Source: Tepidanaerobacter syntrophicus (lineage in GTDB: Bacteria; Bacillota; Thermosediminibacteria; Thermosediminibacterales; Tepidanaerobacteraceae). From it: a DNA stretch of 64,000 bases. The first letter of the stretch is position 1; every line of letters begins with the position of its first letter. This document shows, piece by piece, positions 1 through 9,353 of this stretch. A program made the position numbers and the translations under genes. Below the pieces are notes generated by a model, which was not told where the DNA came from, ran no database searches, and was given only the letters and a program-made list of their open reading frames with translations. The DNA lies in the NCBI RefSeq assembly GCF_001485475.2, contig NZ_DF977003.1:1-64000 (forward strand), given 5' to 3'.

Positions 1-38
1 AGGCTGTGCAAAGAATTAATGGGAGTGGAGGGATAAAG

Positions 39-1262
39 ATGTGTGCAAAAAGTCCTGACGAACTTGCAAAGGAACGTCTTGCAAGAATACAAGCTGCTAT
101 GAATTTAGAGGAACCTGATAGAGTGCCTTGCTGGGGTGTGGGCGGAGATATAGTTCCAGCTTATGCCGGAATCACACAATATGAGTTTTGTTATGAATCT
201 GAAAAAACTCTAATGGCAATCGAAAAGTTTTTGAGGGATTTTCCCTTTGATACCGGGATGGCCGGGCTCATGGGGTTAGACGGCAGGGTATTTAGTGTAG
301 CTTTTTCTGAATTTCCTGACATATCTCCTGGTATTGCCTTCATCACTGGTCCAATACACGATGCGCTCGGCGATAAATATTGCAGATATCCCGGCAGAGA
401 GATTGATGAAAATGCAAGTCCTCAGTTTATCGGCGGAACCTTCATGCAGCCGGAAGAATACGATCAGCTGATAGAAGATCCTGTAGGATTTATTGCAGAA
501 ACCATACTGCCTAGGGCATGTACTAATCTGGAGACAAAAAGAAAGGCCATGGCTACCTGGGTAAGAGTTGGTATGGAGATATCAAAGGCTGGTCCGGCTT
601 ACGCTGAGCTGGGGAAAATATTAGCTGAGCTAGGCTATCCTTCAATGCCTATGGGATGGGGATATGCCCCCATGGACATTATAGGTGACTTTTTAAGAGG
701 TATAAGTAATGCAGTGCTTGATGTAAGAAGATATCCCGATAAAGTTAAGAAGGCAATCGATGCCTTAACAGAACCGGTTATTCAGTATTCGCTGGCTACA
801 GTCCAGGGCGGTGCAAAAATTGCAATGTTCCCCCTCCACTTAAACGAGTACCTTTCTCCGAAATTATATAATGAATTTTATTGGCCTTCATTGAAGAAAG
901 TAATAATGAGATTTTACGAAGAGGGCGTTAAATCTCAGGTATTTTTTGAAGGACATCATGAGCCTCACCTAGAGACCATTTTAGAGTTGCCAAAAGGGTG
1001 GGGTGTAGCTTATTTTGAAAAAACTGACGTGGTAAAAGCAAAAGAGGTATTACAGGGACATACTTGTATAATGGGTGGAATCCCTATGAGCTTACTTGTG
1101 AGCGGAACTCCGCAAGAGATTGACGATTTTATTAAAGACCTGTTAAAGAAAATGAAACCAGGAGGAGGATTTATACTTGCTGCCGGCGTAAATGTAGCTC
1201 CGGCAAATACGCCACCCGAAAACATACATGCTTTGATTGAAGCAGTGGAAAAATACGGTTAA
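39..1262 (+). CDS. URO-D-family corrinoid/cobalamin methyltransferase
   Basis: This is a uroporphyrinogen-decarboxylase-superfamily protein of the kind that moves methyl groups between a substrate or coenzyme and a corrinoid protein (MtaA/MtbA and O-demethylase methyltransferase relatives), about 407 aa. The ATG at 39 is preferred because GGAGGG lies 6 nt upstream; an in-frame GTG at 6 has no ribosome site. The neighbours (RACo, corrinoid protein, methyl-THF methyltransferase) argue for methyl transfer rather than haem synthesis. The usual zinc motif HxC is not obvious. Instead there is a HHEPH cluster near residue 307 and a Cys in HTCIMGG near residue 343. The substrate is unknown; methoxy-aromatics or methylamine-type compounds are possible. 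Family confident, substrate not. Confidence 0.8.
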   Translation: MCAKSPDELAKERLARIQAAMNLEEPDRVPCWGVGGDIVPAYAGITQYEFCYESEKTLMAIEKFLRDFPFDTGMAGLMGLDGRVFSVAFSEFPDISPGIAFITGPIHDALGDKYCRYPGREIDENASPQFIGGTFMQPEEYDQLIEDPVGFIAETILPRACTNLETKRKAMATWVRVGMEISKAGPAYAELGKILAELGYPSMPMGWGYAPMDIIGDFLRGISNAVLDVRRYPDKVKKAIDALTEPVIQYSLATVQGGAKIAMFPLHLNEYLSPKLYNEFYWPSLKKVIMRFYEEGVKSQVFFEGHHEPHLETILELPKGWGVAYFEKTDVVKAKEVLQGHTCIMGGIPMSLLVSGTPQEIDDFIKDLLKKMKPGGGFILAAGVNVAPANTPPENIHALIEAVEKYG

Positions 1263-1274
1263 TTAGAAAAAGTT

Positions 1275-1299
1275 GGGCACCGATACTGCTTCGGTGCCC
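1275..1299 (+). repeat. Intergenic hairpin between methyltransferase and MFS genes
   Basis: A perfect 9-bp inverted repeat, GGGCACCGA (1275-1283) and TCGGTGCCC (1291-1299), with a 7-nt loop lies just after the methyltransferase stop. It is followed by CTCTAAAA rather than a T-run, so it looks more like a leaky terminator or an RNA-stabilising/processing hairpin that lowers expression of the downstream transporter. Confidence 0.6.
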
Positions 1300-1329
1300 T
1301 CTAAAAATTGCATCGGAGGTACGGCTATC

Positions 1330-2631
1330 ATGGGCCTGGAAAAAGGAATAGGAGAAGAAAGAAGATGGTTTTATCCAATATCGGGTTTTGTAATGGGAAC
1401 AGCAATCACAGTAACCGGCCTTTGGACTATGTTTTATCCTCATATACAAATGCATTTTGGATTAGATACTACTGCATCTATAGTCCTTGCAGCGACTTTT
1501 AGCGGGATAGGCAGTATGATTGTCGGGCCTCCTATTGCCGGAGTAATTTTAGATAAATACGGCCCGAAAATTAATTTTATCATTGCTGCAATATCCCTAA
1601 TTACAGGCCATATTTTTATAATGAAAATGCTTTTGCTTACTCAGTGGTCTGTAGCCATGCGCCTTTGGTATTTGGGCAGTTTTTTTGTTGGCCTTGGGTG
1701 CGGTTTTTTTGGAGGCACATCACCGGCGACAATCGGCAAATGGTTTCCGGATAAAGTGGGAACAGCTATGGGATTTACAGTGGCAGGGACAAGTGCTGGG
1801 ACAATTGTATATTCTCCCTTAGTTGCTTCTTACATAAAAAATCATGGTTTTAACGGCAATATTTTTTTATTCTTTTCTGTAATTTCTGCTATATTTTTAA
1901 TTGGGATAGGCCTTCCTTTCTGGAAAACGCCCTCTTCCAACTGGAATCCGATATTTTCAAAAAATACATCTGATATCAATACTAATATAACTAACAACTT
2001 TTCAAAAGATTATACCTTAAAAGAAGCAATTTTCGATAAAAGATTCTGGATATTATATATTTGTTTTACCTGCGCCTCTTTTTCCTATATGTTTTTTACA
2101 CAAAATGTTTCTTTAATAATAATGGAAGGTTTATCAAGCACTATGAGTAAAGAAGATATATTATCTTCAGTGGTGCCGACTTTTCTTTCCGTTTCAGCGA
2201 TATCCACTCTTGCAGGAACTTTTATTTGGGGGATAATCTCAGATAAATTAGGTGGGCCATGGAAAACTCTTTGGGTAGTTTATCTACTTCCCGCCATTTT
2301 AATGGGGGCATTTTATCTAAATTACCATTCAAAGATTCTTATTTTCCTGATAGGGGCTGTATTTTATTTTTGTGGTGGCGGGGAACCTGTTATTCATTAC
2401 GCTATTGTCCCCCATGTTTTTGGACGAAAGCACCTGGGCAAAGTCATGAGTGTACTGAACGCATTTTCTGTAGGTGTTGGGGTATCGGTAGGGCCATATG
2501 TTGGGGCTTATATAAAAGATGTGACAGGCGGATATTATTGGGCATTGATAATCGCTATAATAGTTCGATTGTGCGGCACGTGTTGCGCAATTTTAGGCAT
2601 GAGATTCGATAAAATAAAAAGACTTGATTAA
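1330..2631 (+). CDS. MFS transporter, oxalate/formate antiporter (OFA)-like
   Basis: A 433-aa integral membrane carrier with about 12 hydrophobic segments. The N-terminal half carries the MFS signature region (GPPIAGVILDKYGPK) typical of the OFA/monocarboxylate group. The ATG at 1330 follows CGGAGG at a good distance; an upstream in-frame start at 1273 falls within the hairpin and lacks a ribosome site. It sits between a corrinoid methyltransferase and the RACo activator, so it probably imports the methylated substrate or exports an acid product such as formate. The transported compound cannot be read from sequence. Confidence 0.8.
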   Translation: MGLEKGIGEERRWFYPISGFVMGTAITVTGLWTMFYPHIQMHFGLDTTASIVLAATFSGIGSMIVGPPIAGVILDKYGPKINFIIAAISLITGHIFIMKMLLLTQWSVAMRLWYLGSFFVGLGCGFFGGTSPATIGKWFPDKVGTAMGFTVAGTSAGTIVYSPLVASYIKNHGFNGNIFLFFSVISAIFLIGIGLPFWKTPSSNWNPIFSKNTSDINTNITNNFSKDYTLKEAIFDKRFWILYICFTCASFSYMFFTQNVSLIIMEGLSSTMSKEDILSSVVPTFLSVSAISTLAGTFIWGIISDKLGGPWKTLWVVYLLPAILMGAFYLNYHSKILIFLIGAVFYFCGGGEPVIHYAIVPHVFGRKHLGKVMSVLNAFSVGVGVSVGPYVGAYIKDVTGGYYWALIIAIIVRLCGTCCAILGMRFDKIKRLD

Positions 2632-2672
2632 ATCAGCAAAAACTGTTAATTTAACTGCAGGAGGCGATAGAA

Positions 2673-4439
2673 ATGTCCGATAAAAAATATAAAGTAAAAA
2701 TTCTGCCGAATAACATAGAAACTTTGGCGGAAGAAAATGATACTCTCAAAAAAGTTTTTACCGATAATAATATAAGTTTTGAGTTTCCTTGTGGAGGATT
2801 AGGGCTTTGCAAACAGTGTCAGGTTAAAATTAAACGAGACAGCGGAGAAGAAGAAAGAGTTTTTGCCTGCCAATTTAAAATTAAAGAGGACTTACTAGTC
2901 GAAATTACAAAGAAAGAGCAACAACATAGAATTTTATCTGAAGGTTTAGAAAGAGAAGTACTTTTAGATCCTTTGGTAAAAAAAGTGCACAGAAAACTGC
3001 CACAACCGACACTTTCTGACAATAGGGATGACTGGAGCAGATTAGTGGAAAGGCGAGGAATAAGGCCGAGCTTAAAGATTGCACAAGAGCTTCCTAAAAA
3101 AATTAGAGAAAATAATTTCGATGTAACAATAGTTATTTCCGATGATGAAATTATCGCAATCGAAGATAAGAACACGCAAGATATGTTGCTAGGAATGGCT
3201 TTTGACATTGGAACTACTACGGTTGCCGGTTATCTCATGGATTTAAAGAGCGGGAAAGAGCTAACTAAAGTTTCTACCTTAAATCCACAAACAAAGTATG
3301 GTGCGGATGTAATTTCGCGCATAAACTTTGCAGAAACAGATGCGGGACTGGAAAGGTTACATGGCGAAATTGTTCAAGCAATAAATGAATTAATAGCGGA
3401 GGCGGTTAAAGAGGCAGGGTTTAAAACTTCAGATGTTTACGCCATTTCTGTATGTGGCAACACTGCAATGCATCACTTATTTTTAAATATAAAGCCGGGA
3501 TCGCTTGCCTCAACGCCATATGTTCCGGTAGTGACAGAACATATAGTTGCAGATGCCCAAGACCTGGGTATCAAAATAAATCCTACAGGCAAGGTTTTTA
3601 TATTACCTAATATAGCAGGTTTTGTAGGTGGAGATATAGTAGCCGGAGCTTTAACTATAGAAATCGATAAAGCAGAGAAGCTAAAGCTGTTTATAGACAT
3701 TGGAACAAACGGCGAAATAGTTCTCGGCACAAAAGATAATTCGCTTTCTTGCTCTACGGCTGCAGGACCGGCCTTCGAGGGCGTAGAGATCACATGCGGC
3801 ATGAGAGGAGCTTCCGGGGCAATAGATCATGTGCATATTGACAATGAACTGAGCTATACAGTAATAGACGATGGACTGCCTTACGGTATCGCGGGTTCAG
3901 GCCTTGTAGATATTATAGCAGAACTATTAAAGGCAGGGATAATCGATCAAAACGGCCGTATTTTAAGACCTGAAGAAGTAAATAACCCTATTGGCAAAAA
4001 GTATTTAGATAGAATTACTACAATAGAAGGCGTTTTGTCCTTTCTTATTGAGGATAAAACAGCTACCGGCCGACCTGTTTATATAACCCAGAAAGATATC
4101 AGGGAGTTTCAACTGGCAAAAGGTGCAATTGCAGCTGGCATTGAAGTGCTTTTAAAAACCTATGGTGCAAAGGCTGATGATATAGACGAGGTATTTTTGG
4201 CGGGAGCATTCGGCAATTATTTAGACTATAAAAGTGCATGCAGAGTTGGCTTAATTCCTCAAGAGCTTGAAAATAAGATAAAAGGAATCGGAAATTCAGC
4301 AGGAGCCGGTGCAAAATTATTCTTACTTTCAGAAAAAGAGCGCAACCGCGCAAGGGATATCGCTAGCAAAATAAAATATGTAGAGCTAAGTGCCAGGGAA
4401 GATTTCAGAGACGCATTTTTTAATAAGATAAATTTTTGA
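2673..4439 (+). CDS. RACo-type ATP-dependent reductive activator of corrinoid proteins
   Basis: A 588-aa protein with an N-terminal plant-type [2Fe-2S] ferredoxin domain (cysteines at about 40, 46, 49 and 66) followed by a linker and a large ASKHA-fold ATPase domain (DUF4445) with DIGTTT near residue 178 and DIGTNGE near 347. Proteins of this family reduce inactive Co(II) corrinoid to Co(I) at the cost of ATP, restarting methyltransferase corrinoid proteins after accidental oxidation. Neighbouring corrinoid methyltransferase genes support this. The start has a GGAGG site (AGGAGGCGATAGAAATG). Cytoplasmic. The likely partner is the corrinoid protein at 10819. Confidence 0.93.
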   Translation: MSDKKYKVKILPNNIETLAEENDTLKKVFTDNNISFEFPCGGLGLCKQCQVKIKRDSGEEERVFACQFKIKEDLLVEITKKEQQHRILSEGLEREVLLDPLVKKVHRKLPQPTLSDNRDDWSRLVERRGIRPSLKIAQELPKKIRENNFDVTIVISDDEIIAIEDKNTQDMLLGMAFDIGTTTVAGYLMDLKSGKELTKVSTLNPQTKYGADVISRINFAETDAGLERLHGEIVQAINELIAEAVKEAGFKTSDVYAISVCGNTAMHHLFLNIKPGSLASTPYVPVVTEHIVADAQDLGIKINPTGKVFILPNIAGFVGGDIVAGALTIEIDKAEKLKLFIDIGTNGEIVLGTKDNSLSCSTAAGPAFEGVEITCGMRGASGAIDHVHIDNELSYTVIDDGLPYGIAGSGLVDIIAELLKAGIIDQNGRILRPEEVNNPIGKKYLDRITTIEGVLSFLIEDKTATGRPVYITQKDIREFQLAKGAIAAGIEVLLKTYGAKADDIDEVFLAGAFGNYLDYKSACRVGLIPQELENKIKGIGNSAGAGAKLFLLSEKERNRARDIASKIKYVELSAREDFRDAFFNKINF

Positions 4440-4485
4440 TTTGTTAACAAAATAACACATAATATAAAATATTGATTAGTCATCA

Positions 4486-4514
4486 TTGACAAATAATTTT
4501 AAAAATGTTAATAT
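4486..4514 (+). promoter_or_regulatory. Sigma-A-type promoter of the methyl-branch operon
   Basis: TTGACA (4486-4491) and TAATAT (4509-4514) are separated by exactly 17 nt in the AT-rich gap between the RACo gene and the methyl-THF methyltransferase. It is the best promoter in this part of the window and would give a transcript starting near 4521. Confidence 0.75.
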
Positions 4515-4529
4515 ATTTTTATGAAATAT

Positions 4530-4552
4530 GTAAACTATACATGTATATACAA
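4530..4552 (+). promoter_or_regulatory. Candidate GntR-type operator
   Basis: TATACATGTATA (4536-4547) is a perfect 12-bp palindrome overlapping a second palindrome TGTATATACA (4542-4551), the kind of TATA-rich dyad bound by GntR/HutC-type repressors such as TreR. It lies just downstream of the predicted transcription start, a repressing position. The regulator encoded at 11474 is the obvious candidate. Binding is inference. Confidence 0.45.
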
Positions 4553-4588
4553 ATGAAATATTCAAATTTATAGCGGAGGTGCTTTATA

Positions 4589-5392
4589 ATGATTATTATT
4601 GGAGAAAAAATTAATGGAACTATTCCTAGCGTAAAAAAAGCAATCGACGAAAGAGACGAAGCATTCATACGAGACCGAGCGGTTAAACAGGCAGAAGCTG
4701 GAGCAGACTATATAGATGTATGCGCAGGAACCACTCCGGAGGTAGAAGTCGAAACACTAAAGTGGCTTATGGATATCGTTCAAGACTCAGTTGATAAGCC
4801 TGTATGTATTGATAGTCCCAACCCAAGAACCATTGAAACAGTATTTAAATATGCAAAAAAACCGGGCATAATTAACTCCGTTTCGCTGGAGGGAGAAAAG
4901 TGTGAAATTATTTTTCCCCTTATCCAAGGAACTGATTGGCAAGTGTTTGCCCTAACATGCGACAACAGAGGTATACCATCAGATGTCCAAACGAGGATCG
5001 ATATAACAAAAGAAATAGTAGAAAAAGCTGATAAATATAATATTGCGCCAGACAGAATACATATTGACCCACTGGTAATAGCGCTGGCTACAGACAATCA
5101 ATCTATGTTAAAGTTTATGGAAACTACTAAAAAAATAAAAGAAATGTATCCTACGATTAAAGTTACTTCAGGCTTAAGCAACATATCCTTTGGCATGCCC
5201 CTTCGAAAGATTGTCAACAGGACATTCTTGACACTTGCAATATACGCAGGTATGGATTCTGCTATAATGGATCCCTGCGATCAAGATATGATGGCGACGC
5301 TTCTTGCAACCGAAGCACTGCTTGGCAAGGACAGATACTGCAGGAAATTTAATGATGCATATAGAAAAGGCAAGATTGGTTATAAAAAATAA
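4589..5392 (+). CDS. Methyltetrahydrofolate:corrinoid methyltransferase (AcsE-like)
   Basis: A 267-aa pterin-binding TIM-barrel protein that exchanges a methyl group between methyl-THF and a corrinoid protein. N-terminal [19 protein letters not shown] and the CIDSPNP segment near residue 73 match the MeTr/AcsE/MtgA-type family, and the length matches the usual 262-272 aa. The start follows AGCGGAGGTG. It is first in an operon with the THF one-carbon genes (2 nt to the next ORF's upstream region), so it links corrinoid chemistry to THF. Whether it serves CODH/ACS, as in acetogenesis, or the local corrinoid protein is not decided, but the local context favours the latter. Confidence 0.92.
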   Translation: MIIIGEKINGTIPSVKKAIDERDEAFIRDRAVKQAEAGADYIDVCAGTTPEVEVETLKWLMDIVQDSVDKPVCIDSPNPRTIETVFKYAKKPGIINSVSLEGEKCEIIFPLIQGTDWQVFALTCDNRGIPSDVQTRIDITKEIVEKADKYNIAPDRIHIDPLVIALATDNQSMLKFMETTKKIKEMYPTIKVTSGLSNISFGMPLRKIVNRTFLTLAIYAGMDSAIMDPCDQDMMATLLATEALLGKDRYCRKFNDAYRKGKIGYKK

Positions 5393-5436
5393 TAATGTAT
5401 CTAAATTTTAATGATAAAAACAGGGAGGCTGCATCA

Positions 5437-7122
5437 ATGACTTTTAAATCTGATATTGAGATTGCTCAATCAACAAAACTTAAGGACATTAGGGAAATTG
5501 CCGCAAAAGTTGGTTTTAGCGAAGATGATATTGAATTATACGGAAAGTACAAAGCAAAAGTCGACTACAATTTGTTAAAAAATGGTTCCGGCAAAAAGGC
5601 GAAATTAATTTTAACTACAGCAATTACACCAACACCTGCCGGCGAAGGCAAAACAACCACTACTATCGGTGCCGCAGATGCTCTTGCTCGCTTAGGCAAA
5701 AAATCCATGGTAGCATTGAGAGAACCTTCATTAGGGCCTGTATTTGGGGTTAAAGGCGGTGCAGCAGGAGGAGGATATTCACAGGTTGTTCCCATGGAAG
5801 ATATAAATCTTCATTTTACGGGAGATATACATGCCATTACGGCTGCTAATAATCTACTTGCAGCAATGGTTGATAACCATATTTTCCAAGGAAACGCGTT
5901 AGATATAGATCCGAGACGAGTTGTGTGGCGCAGAGCTCTTGATATGAACGATAGACAGCTCAGGAGTTTAGTTGACGGTCTCGGAGGAAAAGCCAACGGC
6001 ATGCCCAGAGAAGATGGATTTGATATTACGGTAGCTTCGGAAGTTATGGCAATTTTCTGCTTAGCAAATGACATTGTAGACCTGAAAAATAGACTTGCAA
6101 AAATTTTAGTAGCTTATGACAGAAAGGGCAATCCTATTACTGCTGCAGACATAAAGGCTCAGGGCGCAATGGCAGCCCTTTTAAAGGATGCATTAAAGCC
6201 TAATTTAGTTCAAACCTTGGAAGGAACGCCGGCATTTGTCCACGGTGGACCCTTTGCTAACATAGCACACGGCTGCAATTCTGTTATAGCTACGAAGATG
6301 GCGATGCAGTTTTCGGATTATGTAGTTACAGAAGCAGGCTTCGGTGCAGATCTGGGAGCGGAAAAATTCATTGATATAAAGTGCCGGCTTGCCGGTTTAA
6401 AACCTGATGCGGTAATTATTGTTGCAACTGTAAGAGCGTTAAAATATAATGGCGGACTTCCCAAGTCAGAGCTTGACAAAGAAGATTTGGATGCGCTTGT
6501 AAAAGGCATACCCAATCTTTTAAAGCATGTGGAAAATATTACTCAAGTATTTAAACTCCCTGCAGTGGTAGCGGTCAACAGATTTCCGCAGGACACTGAT
6601 GCTGAATTGAAATTCATTGAAGAAAAATGCAATGAATTAGGAGTAAATGTGGCGATTTCGGAAGTTTGGGCCAAAGGCGGAGAAGGCGGAATAGCCCTAG
6701 CAGAGGAATTGTTAAGATTGATAGAGCAGAACGAGGGCAAAGATCAAAAGCTTAGCTTTGCATACGAGTTAGATATACCCATTAAGGAAAAGATACGGGC
6801 AATCTCTCAAAAAATTTACGGAGCAGATGATGTGGTCTTTACAGATAAAGCTGCTAAAGAAATTGATAATTTCGAGAAACTCGGATATGGCAATTTACCG
6901 GTTTGTATGGCGAAAACCCAATATTCCCTTAGCGATGACCCGAAAAAGCTTGGAAGACCTACAGGATTCAATATTACCGTAAGAGATGTCACTCTTTCGG
7001 CAGGAGCGGGCTTCCTTGTTGCTGTTACAGGTGATATAATGAAGATGCCCGGCCTTCCAAAAGTTCCGGCCGCGGAAAAAATTGATGTTGACGAAAAAGG
7101 AGTAATTTCGGGATTATTCTAG
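5437..7122 (+). CDS. fhs: Formate-tetrahydrofolate ligase
   Basis: A 561-aa enzyme that makes 10-formyl-THF from formate, THF and ATP, or runs in reverse giving ATP during methyl oxidation. The P-loop-like [11 protein letters not shown] near residue 66 and the conserved [18 protein letters not shown] segment identify it. ATG 5437 with GGGAGG 8 nt upstream is chosen over an in-frame ATG at 5395, giving the family's usual length of about 556 aa. It is followed after 12 nt by fchA. Cytoplasmic. Confidence 0.97.
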   Translation: MTFKSDIEIAQSTKLKDIREIAAKVGFSEDDIELYGKYKAKVDYNLLKNGSGKKAKLILTTAITPTPAGEGKTTTTIGAADALARLGKKSMVALREPSLGPVFGVKGGAAGGGYSQVVPMEDINLHFTGDIHAITAANNLLAAMVDNHIFQGNALDIDPRRVVWRRALDMNDRQLRSLVDGLGGKANGMPREDGFDITVASEVMAIFCLANDIVDLKNRLAKILVAYDRKGNPITAADIKAQGAMAALLKDALKPNLVQTLEGTPAFVHGGPFANIAHGCNSVIATKMAMQFSDYVVTEAGFGADLGAEKFIDIKCRLAGLKPDAVIIVATVRALKYNGGLPKSELDKEDLDALVKGIPNLLKHVENITQVFKLPAVVAVNRFPQDTDAELKFIEEKCNELGVNVAISEVWAKGGEGGIALAEELLRLIEQNEGKDQKLSFAYELDIPIKEKIRAISQKIYGADDVVFTDKAAKEIDNFEKLGYGNLPVCMAKTQYSLSDDPKKLGRPTGFNITVRDVTLSAGAGFLVAVTGDIMKMPGLPKVPAAEKIDVDEKGVISGLF

Positions 7123-7134
7123 GAGGTATTATTC

Positions 7135-7767
7135 ATGAATTTTGGGGATAAGACTTGTAACGATTTTGTAAATGAACTTGCATCAAAAAATCCAGTACCG
7201 GGTGGCGGCGGAGCCGCCGCCCTGGTAGGTGCAATCGGTGTTGCCTTAGGAAGCATGGTATCTAATTTAACCATAGGCAAAAAAAAGTATGCTCAGTATG
7301 AAGAAGATATCAAAGGCATATTAAAAAAATGCGAAGAGCTTCAGAAAGAATTAATGCAAATGATTGATGAGGATGCAGAAAACTTTCTTCCTCTTTCGAA
7401 AGCTTATGGAATGCCTACAGAGACAGAAGAGCAGAAAAAACTAAAAGAAGAGACGATGGAAAAAGCTCTTAAACAAGCTTGCCAGGTTCCAATAAAAATA
7501 GTCAGAGCTTGCCATAAGGGAATAAAGCTTCATGCAGAACTTGTCGACAAATGCTCGAAGCTTGCCATAAGTGATGTGGGCGTTGGCGTTCAGTGCCTGA
7601 GGGCAGCAATAATCAGCGGCAGATTAAATGTTGTAATTAACATTAATTCTATCAAAGACGAAGATTATGTAAGCAAAGTAAAAAAAGAAGTCGATAATCT
7701 GGTTTCTGAAGCAGTAGACCTTGCCGATATAGTGTATAATAAGGTGGAAAATATCTTAAATAAATAA
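7135..7767 (+). CDS. fchA: Methenyl-THF cyclohydrolase (FchA type)
   Basis: A 210-aa member of the cyclodeaminase/cyclohydrolase (FTCD C-terminal-like) family, with the N-terminal PVPGGGGAAALVGAIG loop and an all-helical remainder. In acetogens and purine/glycine fermenters it converts 5,10-methenyl-THF to 10-formyl-THF. It sits between fhs and folD, as expected for the THF methyl branch. The start follows AGGAGG. It partly duplicates the cyclohydrolase activity expected of FolD, as in other clostridia. Confidence 0.92.
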   Translation: MNFGDKTCNDFVNELASKNPVPGGGGAAALVGAIGVALGSMVSNLTIGKKKYAQYEEDIKGILKKCEELQKELMQMIDEDAENFLPLSKAYGMPTETEEQKKLKEETMEKALKQACQVPIKIVRACHKGIKLHAELVDKCSKLAISDVGVGVQCLRAAIISGRLNVVININSIKDEDYVSKVKKEVDNLVSEAVDLADIVYNKVENILNK

Positions 7768-7814
7768 AACGCCGCCTTTGCGAAATACAAAATACATACG
7801 GAGGAGGGGTATTA

Positions 7815-8672
7815 TTGGGAACATTAATTAAAGGCAAACCTGTTGCGGATAAAATAAAAGAAGATATAAAAGCCGAAGTAAAAGAGCTTAGAGCAAAAGG
7901 CACCATTCCAAAATTGTCTATTATCAGAGTAGGTGCCGATCCGGGAGATATATCTTATGAGCGCGGAGCACTAAAGGTAATGTCCGAGCTTGATATTGAC
8001 GTACAAGTAAATGCACTTCCTGAAAATATTACACAGGAGGAGTTCGTGGACTTTCTTAAAAAAGTCAATTCAGATTCCTCTGTTCACGGCATTTTGATAT
8101 TTAGGCCGCTGCCGAAGCAGCTTGATGAAAATGTTATAAAATATGTTATTGACGCTAACAAAGACGTAGATTGCTTTAGCCCTCTTAATGTAGCAAAGGT
8201 GTTTGAAGGAGACGAAAGCGGTTTTCCTCCCTGCACACCTGCTGCCGTTATGGAGATGCTAAAGTATTATAATGTTGAATTGAAAGGCAAACGAGCGGTG
8301 GTTATAGGGCGCTCTATGATTGTAGGCAAGCCTGTATCTATGATGCTGCTAAAGGAACACGCCACTGTTACTATTTGCCACTCGAGAACACAAAACTTGC
8401 CCCAAGTTGCCTCTGAAGCAGATGTGCTTGTAGTCGGAATCGGGCGGGCGAAAATGGTAAATTCTGAATATGTAAAGGACGGCGCAGTTGTAATTGATGT
8501 AGGAATAAACGTTGACGAAGACGGAAAACTATGCGGGGATGCTGATACAGAAGATTGTGCCCGCAAGGCCTCACTGATTACACCGGTTCCGGGCGGGGTA
8601 GGATCAGTTACAACTTCTGTTTTAGCAAAACAGGTGATAAAAGCATGCAAATTACAAACAGGCTCATGTTAA
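7815..8672 (+). CDS. folD: Methylene-THF dehydrogenase / methenyl-THF cyclohydrolase
   Basis: A 285-aa FolD with YERG (residues ~47-50) where the catalytic Tyr-Lys region lies, the VDC-SPLN substrate loop and the VVIGRSMIVGKP nucleotide-binding region. It interconverts methylene-, methenyl- and formyl-THF using NAD(P). The start is TTG at 7815 with a strong GGAGGAGGGG site. In the first catalytic motif the usual YxxxK reads Y-E-R-G-A-L-K, so the lysine is slightly displaced, as in several clostridial homologues. It lies within the methyl-branch operon. Confidence 0.95.
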   Translation: MGTLIKGKPVADKIKEDIKAEVKELRAKGTIPKLSIIRVGADPGDISYERGALKVMSELDIDVQVNALPENITQEEFVDFLKKVNSDSSVHGILIFRPLPKQLDENVIKYVIDANKDVDCFSPLNVAKVFEGDESGFPPCTPAAVMEMLKYYNVELKGKRAVVIGRSMIVGKPVSMMLLKEHATVTICHSRTQNLPQVASEADVLVVGIGRAKMVNSEYVKDGAVVIDVGINVDEDGKLCGDADTEDCARKASLITPVPGGVGSVTTSVLAKQVIKACKLQTGSC

Positions 8673-8690
8673 GGAACGGGAGGTGCCATC

Positions 8691-9353
8691 TTGATTATTT
8701 CTCAGCATAAACCCTTTGAAGAAATTAAAGAACTTTTAAAAGACAGCAATAAGATAATTTTAATCGGATGCGGTGAATGTGCCACTGTGTGCAAGGTTGG
8801 CGGCGAAGAAGAGCTTGTGGCCATGAAAGCTAAACTTGAAGAAATCGGAAAACAAGTAACGGCTTTTATAGTTCCCGAAACCAGCTGCAACTACCTTCTG
8901 GTAAGAAGAGACCTAAAAAAGATTAAAGATACAGTATCTGATGCTGATGCCATACTATCTTTTGCTTGCGGAGATGGAACACAGACAATAGGAAAACTCG
9001 TAGATATACCAGTTTATCCGGGCAACAACACTATGTTTGTCGGAGAAGTTGAAAGAGTCGGAGTATATAGCGAAGCTTGCAAGACCTGCGGCGACTGTAT
9101 ACTCGGCCTAACCGGCGATATTTGCCCGGTTACAAAGTGTGCCAAATCATTGCTGAACGGTCCTTGCGGTGGTGCAAAAGATGGAAAATGCGAAGTGAAC
9201 CCGGAAAATGACCGTGCATGGATATTAATTTATGAGAAATTGAAAAAATTAGGCCAGTTAGAAAAAATATATGAGATACAAAAACCAAAGGAATACTCAA
9301 AAGTTGCACATCCCAGGACTATAAGCCTTAGAGATGGAGGTGCAGCACAATGA
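8691..9353 (+). CDS. metV: MetV-type methylene-THF reductase partner (zinc/FeS protein)
   Basis: A 220-aa cysteine-rich protein of the MetF C-terminal-domain (MTHFR_C) family found beside metF in acetogens. Cysteines include GCGECATVC near residue 24 and a later block CKTCGDC...CPVTKC...GPCGG (about residues 136-165). In acetogens MetV forms a complex with MetF and helps electron delivery to methylene-THF. It has a TTG start with a GGGAGG site and overlaps metF by 4 nt, implying translational coupling. Confidence 0.9.
   Translation: MIISQHKPFEEIKELLKDSNKIILIGCGECATVCKVGGEEELVAMKAKLEEIGKQVTAFIVPETSCNYLLVRRDLKKIKDTVSDADAILSFACGDGTQTIGKLVDIPVYPGNNTMFVGEVERVGVYSEACKTCGDCILGLTGDICPVTKCAKSLLNGPCGGAKDGKCEVNPENDRAWILIYEKLKKLGQLEKIYEIQKPKEYSKVAHPRTISLRDGGAAQ

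Noticed and set aside
6-38. In-frame GTG upstream extension of the first methyltransferase
   Set aside because: No ribosome site before it, while GGAGGG sits at the right distance before ATG 39.
2819-3208. 129-aa antisense ORF inside the RACo gene, as an example of many overlapping frames
   Set aside because: Antisense to a clear conserved gene, low-complexity Ser/Leu composition and no ribosome site; the same holds for the other long antisense frames in the window.
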